A stretch of DNA of 64,000 nt from Paenibacillus mellifer (GCF_023195895.1 NZ_JALPRK010000007.1:1-64000); one strand, 5' to 3'; counted from the stretch's first letter, positions 41,975-50,428 are shown. The notes: generated by a model not told the origin, from the sequence alone. Numbers and translations: made by a program.

Positions 41975-42060
41975 CAACGCGAGACGAATGTCTCGTGTTG
42001 TAGCAAGCACTGAATTTGGTCTCCCAAATTCGCTTGTTAGGGGCAAACCCCTAATACCCC
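41975..42060. other. oriT: Candidate origin of transfer (oriT)
   Basis: Three adjacent inverted repeats lie just upstream of mobC and the relaxase gene: CAACGCGAGAC/GTCTCGTGTTG (41975-42000), GAATTTGG/CCAAATTC extended by CAAGC/GCTTG (42004-42036), and TTAGGGG/CCCCTAA (42037-42054) followed by TACCCC. Clusters of inverted repeats next to relaxosome genes are typical of oriT. The nick position is not identified. Except for this and the type I module, the 41656-42182 stretch shows no gene. Confidence 0.55.
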
Positions 42061-42182
42061 TACCTCAACAGCACGCTGTTTTGTCAAGAATATAGGTTCA
42101 ACAATGATCGGTATTTTTCAGAAACAGCAGAAACCATTCAGCTATTTCATGCGGGCCATTTCCTTTGAAGAAAGAAGTGAAC

Positions 42183-42548
42183 ATGATGAGAAGACGAGCG
42201 ATTCGCATTCAGGTATGGGTGAACTATGATGAAAACACTAGACTCCAAGCGAGCGCGAAAAAATCGGGACTTTCACAGGAGGGTTATATTCGATCTCTCA
42301 TTAATGGCTATGTTCCGAAGGCGATGCCGCCAAAAGACTATTTCGCGATGATGCGCGAGCTCCATGCCGTCGGCAATAACCTAAATCAACTCGCAGCGAA
42401 GGCCCATGCGACAGGTCATTTGGATCGGGCAGTTTTTCAGCAGGAAGCAGATCACTTGCGCCGCGCCGTCCAGCAGATTCAACAGGCCGTGACCGCACCG
42501 GAACCGAGAATCGAGCTACAAGGAAATTCTAACGTACATCCACCGTAA
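42183..42548 (+). CDS. mobC: MobC-like relaxosome accessory protein
   Basis: 121 residues from ATG 42183 (AAGAAGTGA upstream); a TTG at 42165 is an alternative. The N-terminal RRRAIRIQVWVNYDENTRLQASAKKSGLSQEGYIRSLING is a ribbon-helix-helix DNA-binding unit, and the second half (MMRELHAVGNNLNQLAAKAHATGHLDRAVFQ) is the MobC signature around a conserved GNNLNQ/A. MobC binds oriT and helps the relaxase open the DNA. It is 14 bases upstream of the relaxase gene and next to the predicted oriT. Confidence 0.88.
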   Translation: MMRRRAIRIQVWVNYDENTRLQASAKKSGLSQEGYIRSLINGYVPKAMPPKDYFAMMRELHAVGNNLNQLAAKAHATGHLDRAVFQQEADHLRRAVQQIQQAVTAPEPRIELQGNSNVHPP

Positions 42549-42562
42549 AGGGGACAGCGTAC

Positions 42563-43954
42563 ATGGCAACAACCGCAATATGGGATGTTACCGACCGCCT
42601 CAAGCGTGTGCTGGATTATGCCACCAATCCTGATAAAACCGATCAAGCGCGTGCAGCGCATGATGATTTACATCAGGTGCTCGCTTATACCAGCGCGGAT
42701 GCGAAAACTGAAAAACAGCTTTACGTGAGCGGGATCAATTGCGATCCGCTCACCGCTTACGAGCAAATGCTGCGAACCAAACGACAATTTCAAAAGACCG
42801 ATGGCATTGTAGCTTTTCATGGGTATCAGGCGTTTGCTCCGGGCGAAACGACGCCGGAGGTGGCACATGCCATTGGCGTCAAACTGGCACAGGAATTATG
42901 GGGGGAGCGCTTTGAAGTCGTGGTATCGACCCATTTGGACAAGGAGCATCTGCACAATCACTTCGTCTTAAACTCGGTGTCGTTTCTGGATGGTAAACGC
43001 TATTACGATAACAAAGCCTCTTACGCGCTGATGCGGCAAACATCCGATCGACTTTGCCGGGAGCATACCTTATCGGTCATCGAGCAGCCGGAACCGGGTA
43101 AGACCAAGCATTACGGCGAGTGGCGAGCGGAACAGGAGAGCAAGCCGACTTGGCGCGGGTTGATTCGCGAGGACATCGACGCCGCTATCGCCGCTGCCAT
43201 GACGGTGACGCAATTCTTCGCGATCCTTAGAAAGCAGGGTTATGAAATGAAGTCGAACGTCAAGCATTTGGCGGTACGTCCGCCGGGCAAAGAGCGGTTT
43301 GTTCGATTGCGTAGTCTTGGCGATGAATATACGGAGCATGCGATAAAAGAGCGTATTCTGCAAAACCAGTTACCGCAGCGTCAGCCACCCATGCCGTTGC
43401 CGCGGCGCAGGCGAGCCGTCATCGTTCGCAGCACCCTGCACATCAGACGTAGATTTAGCGGTCTGCAAGCCTTGTATCTGCGGTACTTATTCAAGATGGG
43501 GATTCTGCCCCATTCCCGCGCGTCCCTCAAACGGACGTCTTTTTTATTGCGCGAAGACTTGCGGCATCTGACGGCCATTACGGAGCAGACCAGGCTGCTG
43601 TGTCGTCACGGCATTTCCAGCAAAGCACAATTGTTGGCTTACCACGCTGAGCTGCAAACAGAATTGCGGCAAGGATACGGCTCCCGCAAAATGCTGTACA
43701 ACCGGCTTCGCCGCTGCCAGCATCCTGAGCAAATCGAATCGTACAAGTCGCAAATTGCCGAACTTTCCCGTCAGCTTGCGAAGCTCCGAAAGGAGGTGAG
43801 GCTTTGTACGGGCATTCTTGCCCGATCCAACGAACTGGCAAACAAGCTGCAACGTAACGAGGAAGACCAATCGACACGAAGGGAGGCCAATGTCCATGAG
43901 CAGCGGAACCGAAGCGGCCGATCAGGTCGTCAGCATGAGTCTTCGTGGCATTGA
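42563..43954 (+). CDS. MOBP-like relaxase (MobA/VirD2 family)
   Basis: 463 residues. The N-terminal relaxase domain (about 1-220) has STHLDKEHLHNHFVLNSVSF (about 123-142), the HxDxxHxHNHF metal-binding motif III, preceded by LAQELWGERFEVVV. Motif I with the nicking Tyr is less clear in the first 30 residues. Residues 290-463 are basic and helical, with coiled-coil segments likely to bind DNA or partners. The enzyme would nick oriT and pilot the strand into the recipient through VirD4. AAAGGGGACAGCGTAC precedes the start. The 3' end overlaps pcfB by about 59 bases. Confidence 0.9.
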   Translation: MATTAIWDVTDRLKRVLDYATNPDKTDQARAAHDDLHQVLAYTSADAKTEKQLYVSGINCDPLTAYEQMLRTKRQFQKTDGIVAFHGYQAFAPGETTPEVAHAIGVKLAQELWGERFEVVVSTHLDKEHLHNHFVLNSVSFLDGKRYYDNKASYALMRQTSDRLCREHTLSVIEQPEPGKTKHYGEWRAEQESKPTWRGLIREDIDAAIAAAMTVTQFFAILRKQGYEMKSNVKHLAVRPPGKERFVRLRSLGDEYTEHAIKERILQNQLPQRQPPMPLPRRRRAVIVRSTLHIRRRFSGLQALYLRYLFKMGILPHSRASLKRTSFLLREDLRHLTAITEQTRLLCRHGISSKAQLLAYHAELQTELRQGYGSRKMLYNRLRRCQHPEQIESYKSQIAELSRQLAKLRKEVRLCTGILARSNELANKLQRNEEDQSTRREANVHEQRNRSGRSGRQHESSWH

Positions 43955-44858
43955 GGTCATGGCGAAAATCTCCGGCGAAGGCGCGAAGCATCTGGCCGTT
44001 TATTTGTTCGCCGCCCTGCAAGGGCAAAAACGAACAAGAGGCCGCATTCGCCTGGAAAGCTTGCTGCGCAGCGGCAAGGAGCTGAAGGTGTTTGCAGTAC
44101 GAAATGAAGACTTGCCGACTTTTTGCAAAGAAGCGAAGCGGTACGGTGTCCTCTATTGCGCGCTGCGTGACAAGAAAAATGTGGACGGGCTTTGCGATGT
44201 CATGGTGCGGGCCGAGGATGCGTCCAAGATCAACCGAATCGTTGAACGCTTCAAGCTGGCGACCGTAGATACGGCCAGCATCAAGCAGGAGATTGTGAAG
44301 TCCCGCAGCGAGAAGCAGTCGGACGAGCGTAAAGGAGCGGCGCAACCACCAGAGCAACATGCCGTAACACCCGAAGAAGGAACCAGCGAGCCTCCAGCTT
44401 CAAACGAGGGCGCGGCAGTCAGTGAGGATTTTTTGGACGATCTGTTGGGAAAGCCCGAGCCGGCGGCGGAGGTTCAGCCGGTAAACGCGCAGCAGGGAGC
44501 CAATCAACCGGCGGCCGAGGCGTGGGAGGTCGAGCGAACGGAACCGGAGCGTCCGCTTCCCCTCCCGCCGACACAGGAGGAGAGGACAACGGAACCATCC
44601 TCTCCGTCCGCGCCTACCTCCGAGCGCAGCGCGGCATACGAAAGGGTTACGATTGACCCTGAAAAGCCGAAGGAAAAAGTGTCCGTCCGCCAATTGCTGC
44701 GTGAAATCCGGGAGGAAAACCGGGCGGCAGAGAGCAGACGGCGGAAGCAGGTGCAGGAACCGTCGTTGCCTAAGCGCAGAGATCGCGGGAAGTCGGCGTC
44801 CGGCAGTAAAGCATCCGTTCCGATGGCCGGGAGTCGAAAGCGAGGGAAATCGAAATGA
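43896..44858 (+). CDS. pcfB: PcfB-family (DUF3801) protein with long disordered tail
   Basis: 320 residues from ATG 43896 (GGGAGG nine bases upstream); ATG 43890 is also possible. The first 130 residues are the PcfB/DUF3801 domain: GIEVMAKISGEGAKHLAVYLFAALQ, GRIRLESLLRSGKELKVFAV and EAKRYGVLYCALRDKKNVDGLCDVMVRAEDASKINRIVERF. PcfB helps load the relaxosome onto the coupling protein. The remaining 190 residues are Pro/Glu/Ala-rich, ending in a basic patch (KRGKSK); this tail is much longer than in PcfB of pCF10. It overlaps the next gene by 4 bases. Confidence 0.85.
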   Translation: MSSGTEAADQVVSMSLRGIEVMAKISGEGAKHLAVYLFAALQGQKRTRGRIRLESLLRSGKELKVFAVRNEDLPTFCKEAKRYGVLYCALRDKKNVDGLCDVMVRAEDASKINRIVERFKLATVDTASIKQEIVKSRSEKQSDERKGAAQPPEQHAVTPEEGTSEPPASNEGAAVSEDFLDDLLGKPEPAAEVQPVNAQQGANQPAAEAWEVERTEPERPLPLPPTQEERTTEPSSPSAPTSERSAAYERVTIDPEKPKEKVSVRQLLREIREENRAAESRRRKQVQEPSLPKRRDRGKSASGSKASVPMAGSRKRGKSK

Positions 44859-45769
44859 GCGAACTGGACGAGTTATTCCAGCCCCAAGTCACGACGGCCT
44901 CCGGTCAGCGTGAGCAGCCGTTCGACAAAGAAGCATGGGCGCAAAAAAAGCAAGAACTGCGGCAGTGGACGTATGAGACGATTGATACTGCCACAGCCGA
45001 CATTGCGCAAAACGGCGAACAATTTCAGCATTATCTGGACGTACAAAGCCGTTTTGATCTCTACAGCGTCGCGAATGCGCTGCTTATTCTCGCGCAGCGC
45101 CCGGATGCCACTCGCATTGCTGATTTTGATAGCTGGAAAGAACAAGGCGTCTATATCCGTCGCAAGGAAACCGGCCTCTACATCTTGGAGCCAGGCGAGG
45201 AATACAAGCGGGAAGATGGGAGTACCGCAATCAGCTACAACCCCAAGAAGATGTTCGATGTTGCGCAAACAACCGCACCGAAAAAGGAATCGCCGATCTA
45301 CCCGGATGACCGCACGCGCATCAAGGCATTGATGGACCGGTCACCTATTCCGATTACGATTGGAGATAGCTTGCCTGCGGAGGTTCATGCGCTTTATCAG
45401 CCGGATACGCGAAGCATCGTGATACGTCGCGGACTTGGGGCTGGTGACATTTTTCGGGCGCTCGCACAGGAGCTGGCGCATGCGGAGATTGATCGCGGCC
45501 ATAACGACTACAGCCGTTCACATTACAATTTTCAAGCTTACTGTGCTGCGTATATGCTTTGCAAAAAGTTCGGCGTCGAGACGGCTACTTTCCGCTTCGG
45601 CCGGGTTCACGAACGGCTCAAGGAGTTGGAGCCGCAGCATATTCGCGCCGAGCTGACGGTGATGAAGGATGCGGCACACGACATATCCCGTCGAATGCAC
45701 CGTATGCTGGCCCAGCAGCGACAGCAGCAACAGCAGCAACAGAATCGCAGCGATTCCACCACCCGCTAG
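44855..45769 (+). CDS. ArdC-like antirestriction/zincin-type protein
   Basis: 304 residues. The N-terminal part (about 15-100: FQHYLDVQSRFDLYSVANALLILAQRPDATRIADFDSWKEQGVYIRRKETGLYIL) matches the ArdC N-terminal single-strand-DNA-binding domain, and shares LILAQRPDAT with the start of the giant helicase protein. The second part (about 145-250) looks like an ImmA/IrrE-type metalloprotease, but the expected HExxH reads QELAHAEID, so the first zinc ligand is missing. The C-terminus is Gln-rich (about eleven Gln near 290). ArdC proteins protect incoming single-stranded DNA. The change suggests loss of protease activity here. Confidence 0.72.
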   Translation: MSELDELFQPQVTTASGQREQPFDKEAWAQKKQELRQWTYETIDTATADIAQNGEQFQHYLDVQSRFDLYSVANALLILAQRPDATRIADFDSWKEQGVYIRRKETGLYILEPGEEYKREDGSTAISYNPKKMFDVAQTTAPKKESPIYPDDRTRIKALMDRSPIPITIGDSLPAEVHALYQPDTRSIVIRRGLGAGDIFRALAQELAHAEIDRGHNDYSRSHYNFQAYCAAYMLCKKFGVETATFRFGRVHERLKELEPQHIRAELTVMKDAAHDISRRMHRMLAQQRQQQQQQQNRSDSTTR

Positions 45770-45815
45770 TCGTGGCATGAATCTGCTTTTCATTTTTCCG
45801 TTGGGAGGAGTGGCG

Positions 45816-46007
45816 ATGAAAGAGGAAGAACGCATCCTGAGAATGGATCATTACGAGCATGGCATTGTCATCAACGCCTTAAATGCGCTCCGCAACGACT
45901 TGATCGGCCAGCAGCGGCCGACCGATCCTGTTGACGATTTACTGCTCAAAGCGATTGACGCTCCCTATCAAAAAATAAAGCGCCGGAGTCATCATGCGGC
46001 GCGCTGA
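45816..46007 (+). CDS. Small protein upstream of virD4
   Basis: 63 residues from ATG 45816 (GGGAGGAGTGGCG upstream). One helix-rich domain: MDHYEHGIVINALNALRNDLIGQQRPTDPVDDLLLKAIDAPYQKIKRR. This is the form of small proteins often found next to virD4 in Tn1549-like elements. The function is unknown. It overlaps the start of virD4 by 14 bases. Confidence 0.7.
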   Translation: MKEEERILRMDHYEHGIVINALNALRNDLIGQQRPTDPVDDLLLKAIDAPYQKIKRRSHHAAR

Positions 46008-47763
46008 AACCGCAAGGAGTAATCTTTTACTCTTTGCGGTTTTTTTTATTCCGGTCGTGTGGGCGGCGCTGCTTGCCGCCCCTGCTTTGTCAAAGGGATT
46101 ACCTGCACTTCTGCTGCATCTCAGCGAAGCGATTAACCATCCCTTCCAGATTCAATGGGTCGAGGATACGCCGCGAAGCTTGTTGCTGTTCACGCTGACT
46201 TATGGGATTTCGGTCGGCATCTACTTGGCGTCCCCGCGCAACTATCGGCGGCGCGAAGAGCATGGCAGCGCACGATGGGGCAAGGCCGGACGGATAAATG
46301 CCAAGTATCGCGACAAGCAACCGGAACAAAACAAGATTCTGACGCAGCAGGTACGCATCGGCTTGGATGGCCGCAAGCATCTCCGGAACCTGAATGTTCT
46401 TGTCGTCGGCGGTTCCGGGTCCGGCAAAACAAGGTTTTACGCCAAGCCGAATGTTATGCAGGCGCATACGTCCTTTGTCGTGCTTGATCCAAAGGGCGAG
46501 ATTCTTCGCGATACCGGCCATTTGCTCAAGTCCAAAGACTACGACATCAAGGTGCTGGACCTCATCAATCCGCACCGTTCGCATGGCTACAATCCATTCG
46601 CCTATTTGCAAGACGACAAGGATGTTCTCAAGCTGGTTACCAATCTGATTCGCAATACGACTCCTAAGGGCAGCAATACAAACGATCCCTTTTGGGAGCG
46701 TTCCGAGACCGCTTTGCTGGAAGCGCTCGTGCTGTACCTCCTGTATGAAGCGCCGCCGGAAGAGCAGAACTTTCCGATGGTGATGGATATGATCGCTGCT
46801 GCTGAGGTGCGGGAAGAGGACGAAACGTACCAAAGTCCACTTGATGAGCTGTTCGAGCGGCTGGCCATGCGCGATCCGGAACACCTTGCCGTCAAGCAGT
46901 ACAACATTTTCAAGCTGGCGGCGGGCAAGACGGCCAAGTCCATTTTGATTGGCCTCGGCGTTCGGTTGGAGAAGTTCAACTTGCATACGATTGCGGGGAT
47001 GAGCATAGTCGACGAAATGGAATTGCCCGTTATGGGGGAGAAGAAGACGGCGATGTTTGCCGTCATTCCCGATAACGACAGCAGCTTCAACTTCATTGTC
47101 GGCATGCTCTACACACAGCTTTTTCAATGCTTGATGTACGAAGCGGACTATCGGCACGGCGGACGTCTCCCGGTTCATGTTCACTTTGTGATGGACGAGT
47201 TCGCCAATGTAGCGCTTCCCGACGAATTTGACAAGCTGCTCTCCACGATGCGCAGCCGGGAAATTTCCGTTTCTATCATTTTGCAAAATTTAGCGCAGCT
47301 CAAGGCGCTGTACAAGGACGCATGGGAATCGATTGTGGGCAACTGCGACGAATTTTTGTACTTGGGCGGCAACGAACAGTCTACCCACAAATACGTCTCG
47401 GAGCTGCTTGGTAAGGAAACGATTGACACCAATACCTACGGCCAGAGCAAGGGGAGAAACGGCAGCTACTCGATCAATTACCAGCAATCAGGCCGCGAAT
47501 TGCTCACACCCGACGAGGTGAGGCTGCTGGATAACCGCTTTTGCCTGCTCTTTATTCGTGGCGAACATCCAGTCCAGGACGACAAATATGATTTGCTCAA
47601 GCATCCTCATGTCTCGCTAACGACGGATGGTAACGGTCTTCCCTTTCAGCATGGCGGCGCGGAACACGCTTTGGACTGGCAATCCGTGTTCCTTCATGAA
47701 GACGGGGATTATGAACTTCTTTCGGAAGAAGAAGTAGAGTCGCTATTTATACGAAGGGAATGA
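45994..47763 (+). CDS. virD4: VirD4/TraG-type coupling protein
   Basis: 589 residues. Two N-terminal membrane helices (about 9-30 and 60-80) precede the ATPase: Walker A VVGGSGSGKTRFYAKPN (about 136-152), VLDPKGEIL, and Walker B VHFVMDEFANVALPDEFDKLLSTMRSR (about 395-420) with SIILQNLAQLK after it. Coupling proteins hand the relaxase-DNA complex to the transfer channel. GGAG lies before the start. A strong terminator hairpin occupies codons 5-20 of the gene. Length and domain order match PcfC-type proteins. Confidence 0.93.
   Translation: MRRAETARSNLLLFAVFFIPVVWAALLAAPALSKGLPALLLHLSEAINHPFQIQWVEDTPRSLLLFTLTYGISVGIYLASPRNYRRREEHGSARWGKAGRINAKYRDKQPEQNKILTQQVRIGLDGRKHLRNLNVLVVGGSGSGKTRFYAKPNVMQAHTSFVVLDPKGEILRDTGHLLKSKDYDIKVLDLINPHRSHGYNPFAYLQDDKDVLKLVTNLIRNTTPKGSNTNDPFWERSETALLEALVLYLLYEAPPEEQNFPMVMDMIAAAEVREEDETYQSPLDELFERLAMRDPEHLAVKQYNIFKLAAGKTAKSILIGLGVRLEKFNLHTIAGMSIVDEMELPVMGEKKTAMFAVIPDNDSSFNFIVGMLYTQLFQCLMYEADYRHGGRLPVHVHFVMDEFANVALPDEFDKLLSTMRSREISVSIILQNLAQLKALYKDAWESIVGNCDEFLYLGGNEQSTHKYVSELLGKETIDTNTYGQSKGRNGSYSINYQQSGRELLTPDEVRLLDNRFCLLFIRGEHPVQDDKYDLLKHPHVSLTTDGNGLPFQHGGAEHALDWQSVFLHEDGDYELLSEEEVESLFIRRE
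46007..46047 (+). terminator. Intrinsic-terminator-like hairpin within the start of virD4
   Basis: AAACCGCAAGGAGT (46007-46020) and ACTCTTTGCGGTTT (46029-46042) give a 14-base-pair stem with one G-U pair, followed by TTTTTTATT. It sits inside codons 5-20 of virD4, just after the stop of the preceding small gene. Confidence 0.65.
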
Positions 47764-48068
47764 TGAACTTGAAAATGAAAACGAAACGGCTGCTGGCCCT
47801 GTACATCGTGCTGATCTTAGCGGGAACCGTATTCACCTCTACCGCTTATGCAGAAGGCGATCCAATGACGACAATCAACAACCTATCTACTTTTATATTC
47901 GGTTTAATCCGTGCGATCGGCATGATTATTCTCGGTTTTGGCATTGTTCAAATTGGGTTGTCGCTAAAGTCCCATGACCCTTCTCAGCGCGCAAACGGAT
48001 TTTTGACACTCGCCGGCGGAGTCATTATTACGTTTACGAAGGAAATCCTTGCCCTGATTGCCGGATGA
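47760..48068 (+). CDS. VirB2/TrbC-like small membrane protein
   Basis: 102 residues starting within the virD4 stop (ATGATGA). A signal-like helix (about 8-28, ending TAYAEGD) is followed by two membrane segments (about 43-63 and 75-98). This is the plan of VirB2/TrbC prepilins and of the small membrane proteins found between virD4 and virB6 in Tn1549-like elements. Gram-positive T4SS lack a true pilus, so this may be a membrane channel component. Function is inferred from position. Confidence 0.7.
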   Translation: MMNLKMKTKRLLALYIVLILAGTVFTSTAYAEGDPMTTINNLSTFIFGLIRAIGMIILGFGIVQIGLSLKSHDPSQRANGFLTLAGGVIITFTKEILALIAG

Positions 48069-48136
48069 GCTTGAAGCTTTAGCATAAGGGGGGGCGGACG
48101 ATTCGTCTGTCCCCTGTTTACGGAAGGGGTGAGAAT

Positions 48137-48976
48137 ATGGCAAAAAACAGTTGGGTCATCGACAATCTCGAAAATGCCTTGGATACCTGGAACGATAAGA
48201 TGAATGAAATCTGGAGCCTCGTTACGCAATCGCCAGCGGATTTTAAGGGTGGCGGCGTATGGCGTGTGATTATTGATATTCATGGTGCGTTGCAAGCTAC
48301 GGGATTGGCACTCCTGGTCTTATTTTTTGTGATTGGCGTTGTGAAGACTACCGGCAGCTTTGCGGAAGTGAAAAGGCCGGAGATGGCCGTCAAGCTGTTT
48401 ATCCGCTTTGTGCTCGCCAAGGCGGTCGTAACCTATGGGCTGGAGTTGATGATGGCTCTCTTTACTATTGTACAGGGGATCATCTCAACGATGATGGGAC
48501 GCTCCGGGTTCGGAACGTCAGAGGCTATGGCCTTGCCGGATACGGTAGCGCAAGCGATTGAAGACGTTGGCTTCTGGCAAAGCATTCCACTGTGGATCGT
48601 CACCATTCTCGGCAGTTTGTTCATTACGGTACTATCCTTTGTGATGATCCTTTCGGTGTACGGGCGCTTTTTCCGTATCTATTTGTATACGGCAATAGCC
48701 CCCGTTCCGCTGTCCGCATTTGCGGGGGAGCCAAGCCAAAATATCGGCAAGTCGTTCCTGAAAGGGTACGCGGCAGCGTGTCTGGAAGGCGCGATTATTG
48801 TACTGGCTTGTATCATCTATTCCGCTTTTGCCACCGCTCCCCCAGCCGTCGATGCTAGTGCGGGCGCGGTTACGATGGTGTGGACGTATATTGGGGAACT
48901 CATTTTCAACATGCTCGTTCTTGTCGGTACGGTAAAAATGGCAGATCGCATCGTGCGCGAAATGATGGGACTGTAA
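48137..48976 (+). CDS. VirB6/TrbL-like polytopic membrane protein
   Basis: 279 residues with about six membrane helices (roughly 55-75, 95-120, 150-175, 180-200, 220-240, 250-270) and an amphipathic N-terminus (ENALDTWNDKMNEIWSLVTQSP). The FRIYLYTAIAPVPLSAFAGEPSQNIGKSFLKGYAAACLEGAIIV block is typical of the VirB6/TrbL/PrgH group of Bacillota conjugation channels. It would form part of the inner-membrane pore. GAAGGGGTGAGA is the ribosome site. A GC-rich hairpin (GGGGCGGACG/CGTCTGTCCCC, 48091-48113) lies just upstream. Confidence 0.82.
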   Translation: MAKNSWVIDNLENALDTWNDKMNEIWSLVTQSPADFKGGGVWRVIIDIHGALQATGLALLVLFFVIGVVKTTGSFAEVKRPEMAVKLFIRFVLAKAVVTYGLELMMALFTIVQGIISTMMGRSGFGTSEAMALPDTVAQAIEDVGFWQSIPLWIVTILGSLFITVLSFVMILSVYGRFFRIYLYTAIAPVPLSAFAGEPSQNIGKSFLKGYAAACLEGAIIVLACIIYSAFATAPPAVDASAGAVTMVWTYIGELIFNMLVLVGTVKMADRIVREMMGL

Positions 48977-48997
48977 CCACCTTGTGAATGATGGGAG

Positions 48998-49333
48998 TTA
49001 TCGGATTGCTGTCAGAAAAAGCTTCAATAGCGCCAAAGCATCCTTACGCTGCTTTTCTGTGCATTGATTGAGCGCAGCCATAATCAATGCTGTTTCATCG
49101 TAAGGTGTGGAGCTCTCCTCTTGACCCAGAAGCAATTCATTAGGAGAAAGCTTGAGCAAATTGCAAATGCTGAACATCGTTTCAATGGACATCCCGGCTT
49201 TACCTCGTTCAATATCGGCGCAAAATCTTGGGACCCGTCCAATTCGTTCAGCCAGCTGTTCACGAGAAATTTCCAAAGCCTCTCGTTGCTTCCGAATGCG
49301 TTGCCCCACCTTCTTTTTATCGTAACCAATCAT
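48998..49333 (-). CDS. XRE-family transcriptional regulator
   Basis: 111 residues on the minus strand inside the plus-strand transfer block. The HTH_XRE domain (about 8-63) reads VGQRIRKQREALEISREQLAERIGRVPRFCADIERGKAGMSIETMFSICNLLKLSPNELLLG. The C-terminal 40 residues may dimerise. GAGGTGA lies six bases upstream of the start. It is probably a repressor of conjugation genes, like other XRE regulators on such elements. The 11-base sequence ATGGGAGTTAT/ATAACTCCCAT occurs in inverted orientation on either side of the gene (48991-49001 and 49365-49375) and may be part of operators. Confidence 0.85.
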   Translation of the reverse strand: MIGYDKKKVGQRIRKQREALEISREQLAERIGRVPRFCADIERGKAGMSIETMFSICNLLKLSPNELLLGQEESSTPYDETALIMAALNQCTEKQRKDALALLKLFLTAIR

Positions 49334-49497
49334 CAAGCGTCACCTCTTTAAAGGGGATGAGTTTATAACTCCCATTATGGAGAAGCACACAATTGACATA
49401 AATGAGATTAAAACTTACCATCGAAGTAGTCTTCTAACATACACCGTATTTCATTCAAAAATGTCGGCTCTCACAATAAAAACGGGAGGATGGATAA

Positions 49498-49683
49498 ATG
49501 AACGAATTGTTAAGAAAGCTGGAAGAGGAGCGGCGAAAGCTGAATACGCTTGGTGAACAGTTAATAAAGCAATCCATTTCTTTATCCGGCCATCAAGCAT
49601 TTCAAGAGCAAAGTCAGAAGGTCGATCAGCTAGTAGCCTGCTATCATCACATGAAAGCCAAGCAGAAGCAGCAGGTAAGGTAA
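49498..49683 (+). CDS. Spo0E-family aspartyl-phosphate phosphatase
   Basis: 61 residues: a helix pair with LLRKLEEERRKLNTLGEQL, then EQSQKVDQLVACYHHM, which contains the Spo0E signature S-Q-x-x-D. Spo0E-like proteins remove phosphate from Spo0A or related regulators and so delay sporulation. GGGAGGATGGATAA precedes the start, and TTGACA at 49395 may be part of its promoter. Finding it between virB6 and virB3/virB4 genes suggests the element may influence host sporulation. The carboxy-terminal half is a little longer than in short family members. Confidence 0.8.
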   Translation: MNELLRKLEEERRKLNTLGEQLIKQSISLSGHQAFQEQSQKVDQLVACYHHMKAKQKQQVR

Positions 49684-49708
49684 AAGAGTTGTGGGGGGGA
49701 AGCAGGTA

Positions 49709-50038
49709 ATGGAAATTCCACCGTGGTTTCGAACAGCTATTCAAGGTCGATTGGACTACGTTTCTGCACGATTCGAGCATCATCCTGATCTCAAGCGTGT
49801 TCGTGCTGAAGAAAAGAAGGCTTTTCAAGTCTTGTTTGTTGGTATGGATATTGGTCGTATGCCTGAATTTGAAGCTTGGGAGGACAGACATCATTTTAAA
49901 CAATCGATTATCAATGAGTGGTTATATTTGCAAGGGATGAAGGATGGCTTTCAGCTTGCTGTGGAACTATTGAGCAATCCTGTGCCATTTGATGACGACA
50001 CACTGTTCAAACCTGAATGCAACGAGCCTGAGGCGTAG
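49709..50038 (+). CDS. Unknown protein in the transfer block
   Basis: 109 residues from ATG 49709 (GTGGGGGGAAGCAGG upstream). Mostly helical: PPWFRTAIQGRLDYVSARFE, DLKRVRAEEKKAFQVLFVGMD, FEAWEDRHHFKQSIINEWLYLQGMKDGFQLAVELL. I do not recognise it. It follows the Spo0E gene by 25 bases and precedes prgI by 24, so it is probably part of the same unit. Confidence 0.65.
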   Translation: MEIPPWFRTAIQGRLDYVSARFEHHPDLKRVRAEEKKAFQVLFVGMDIGRMPEFEAWEDRHHFKQSIINEWLYLQGMKDGFQLAVELLSNPVPFDDDTLFKPECNEPEA

Positions 50039-50062
50039 ACTGCTCATCCGGGAGGGATAAAA

Positions 50063-50428
50063 GTGGAAGTGAAAATCAACCGGGAAATCCGGGATTATAC
50101 GGAAAGCTTGTTCTTCGGACTGTCCTTGCGGCAGTTCTTTTTTTCTGTTCTGGCGGTCGCTGCGGCGATTGGACTGTATTTCGGGCTGCGCAGTCATTTT
50201 GGACTGGAAACGCTCAGTTGGATGTGCATATTGGGGGCAGCTCCCTGCGCCGCGCTCGGGTTTATCCGCTATCACGGTATGACGGCGGAGCAACTATTGT
50301 GGGCGTATGTGAAGTCGGAGTTTCTGATGCCAAGACGGCTTGTCTTCCGCTCGACCAACATATACTACGAAGCGCTGAAAGGAAGCCTGCACAAGCGTGA
50401 GCAAGAAAGGATGAAGCGCAATGATTAA
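50063..50428 (+). CDS. prgI: PrgI/VirB3-like membrane protein
   Basis: 121 residues. The N-terminal VKINREIRDYTESLFFGLSLRQFFFS is the PrgI signature, followed by two membrane helices (about 23-43 and 50-70) and a basic C-terminus. PrgI is the VirB3 analogue of Gram-positive T4SS and works beside VirB4. It starts at GTG-free ATG 50063 after GGGAGGGAT and overlaps virB4 by 8 bases, the classic PrgI-VirB4 arrangement. Confidence 0.9.
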   Translation: MEVKINREIRDYTESLFFGLSLRQFFFSVLAVAAAIGLYFGLRSHFGLETLSWMCILGAAPCAALGFIRYHGMTAEQLLWAYVKSEFLMPRRLVFRSTNIYYEALKGSLHKREQERMKRND

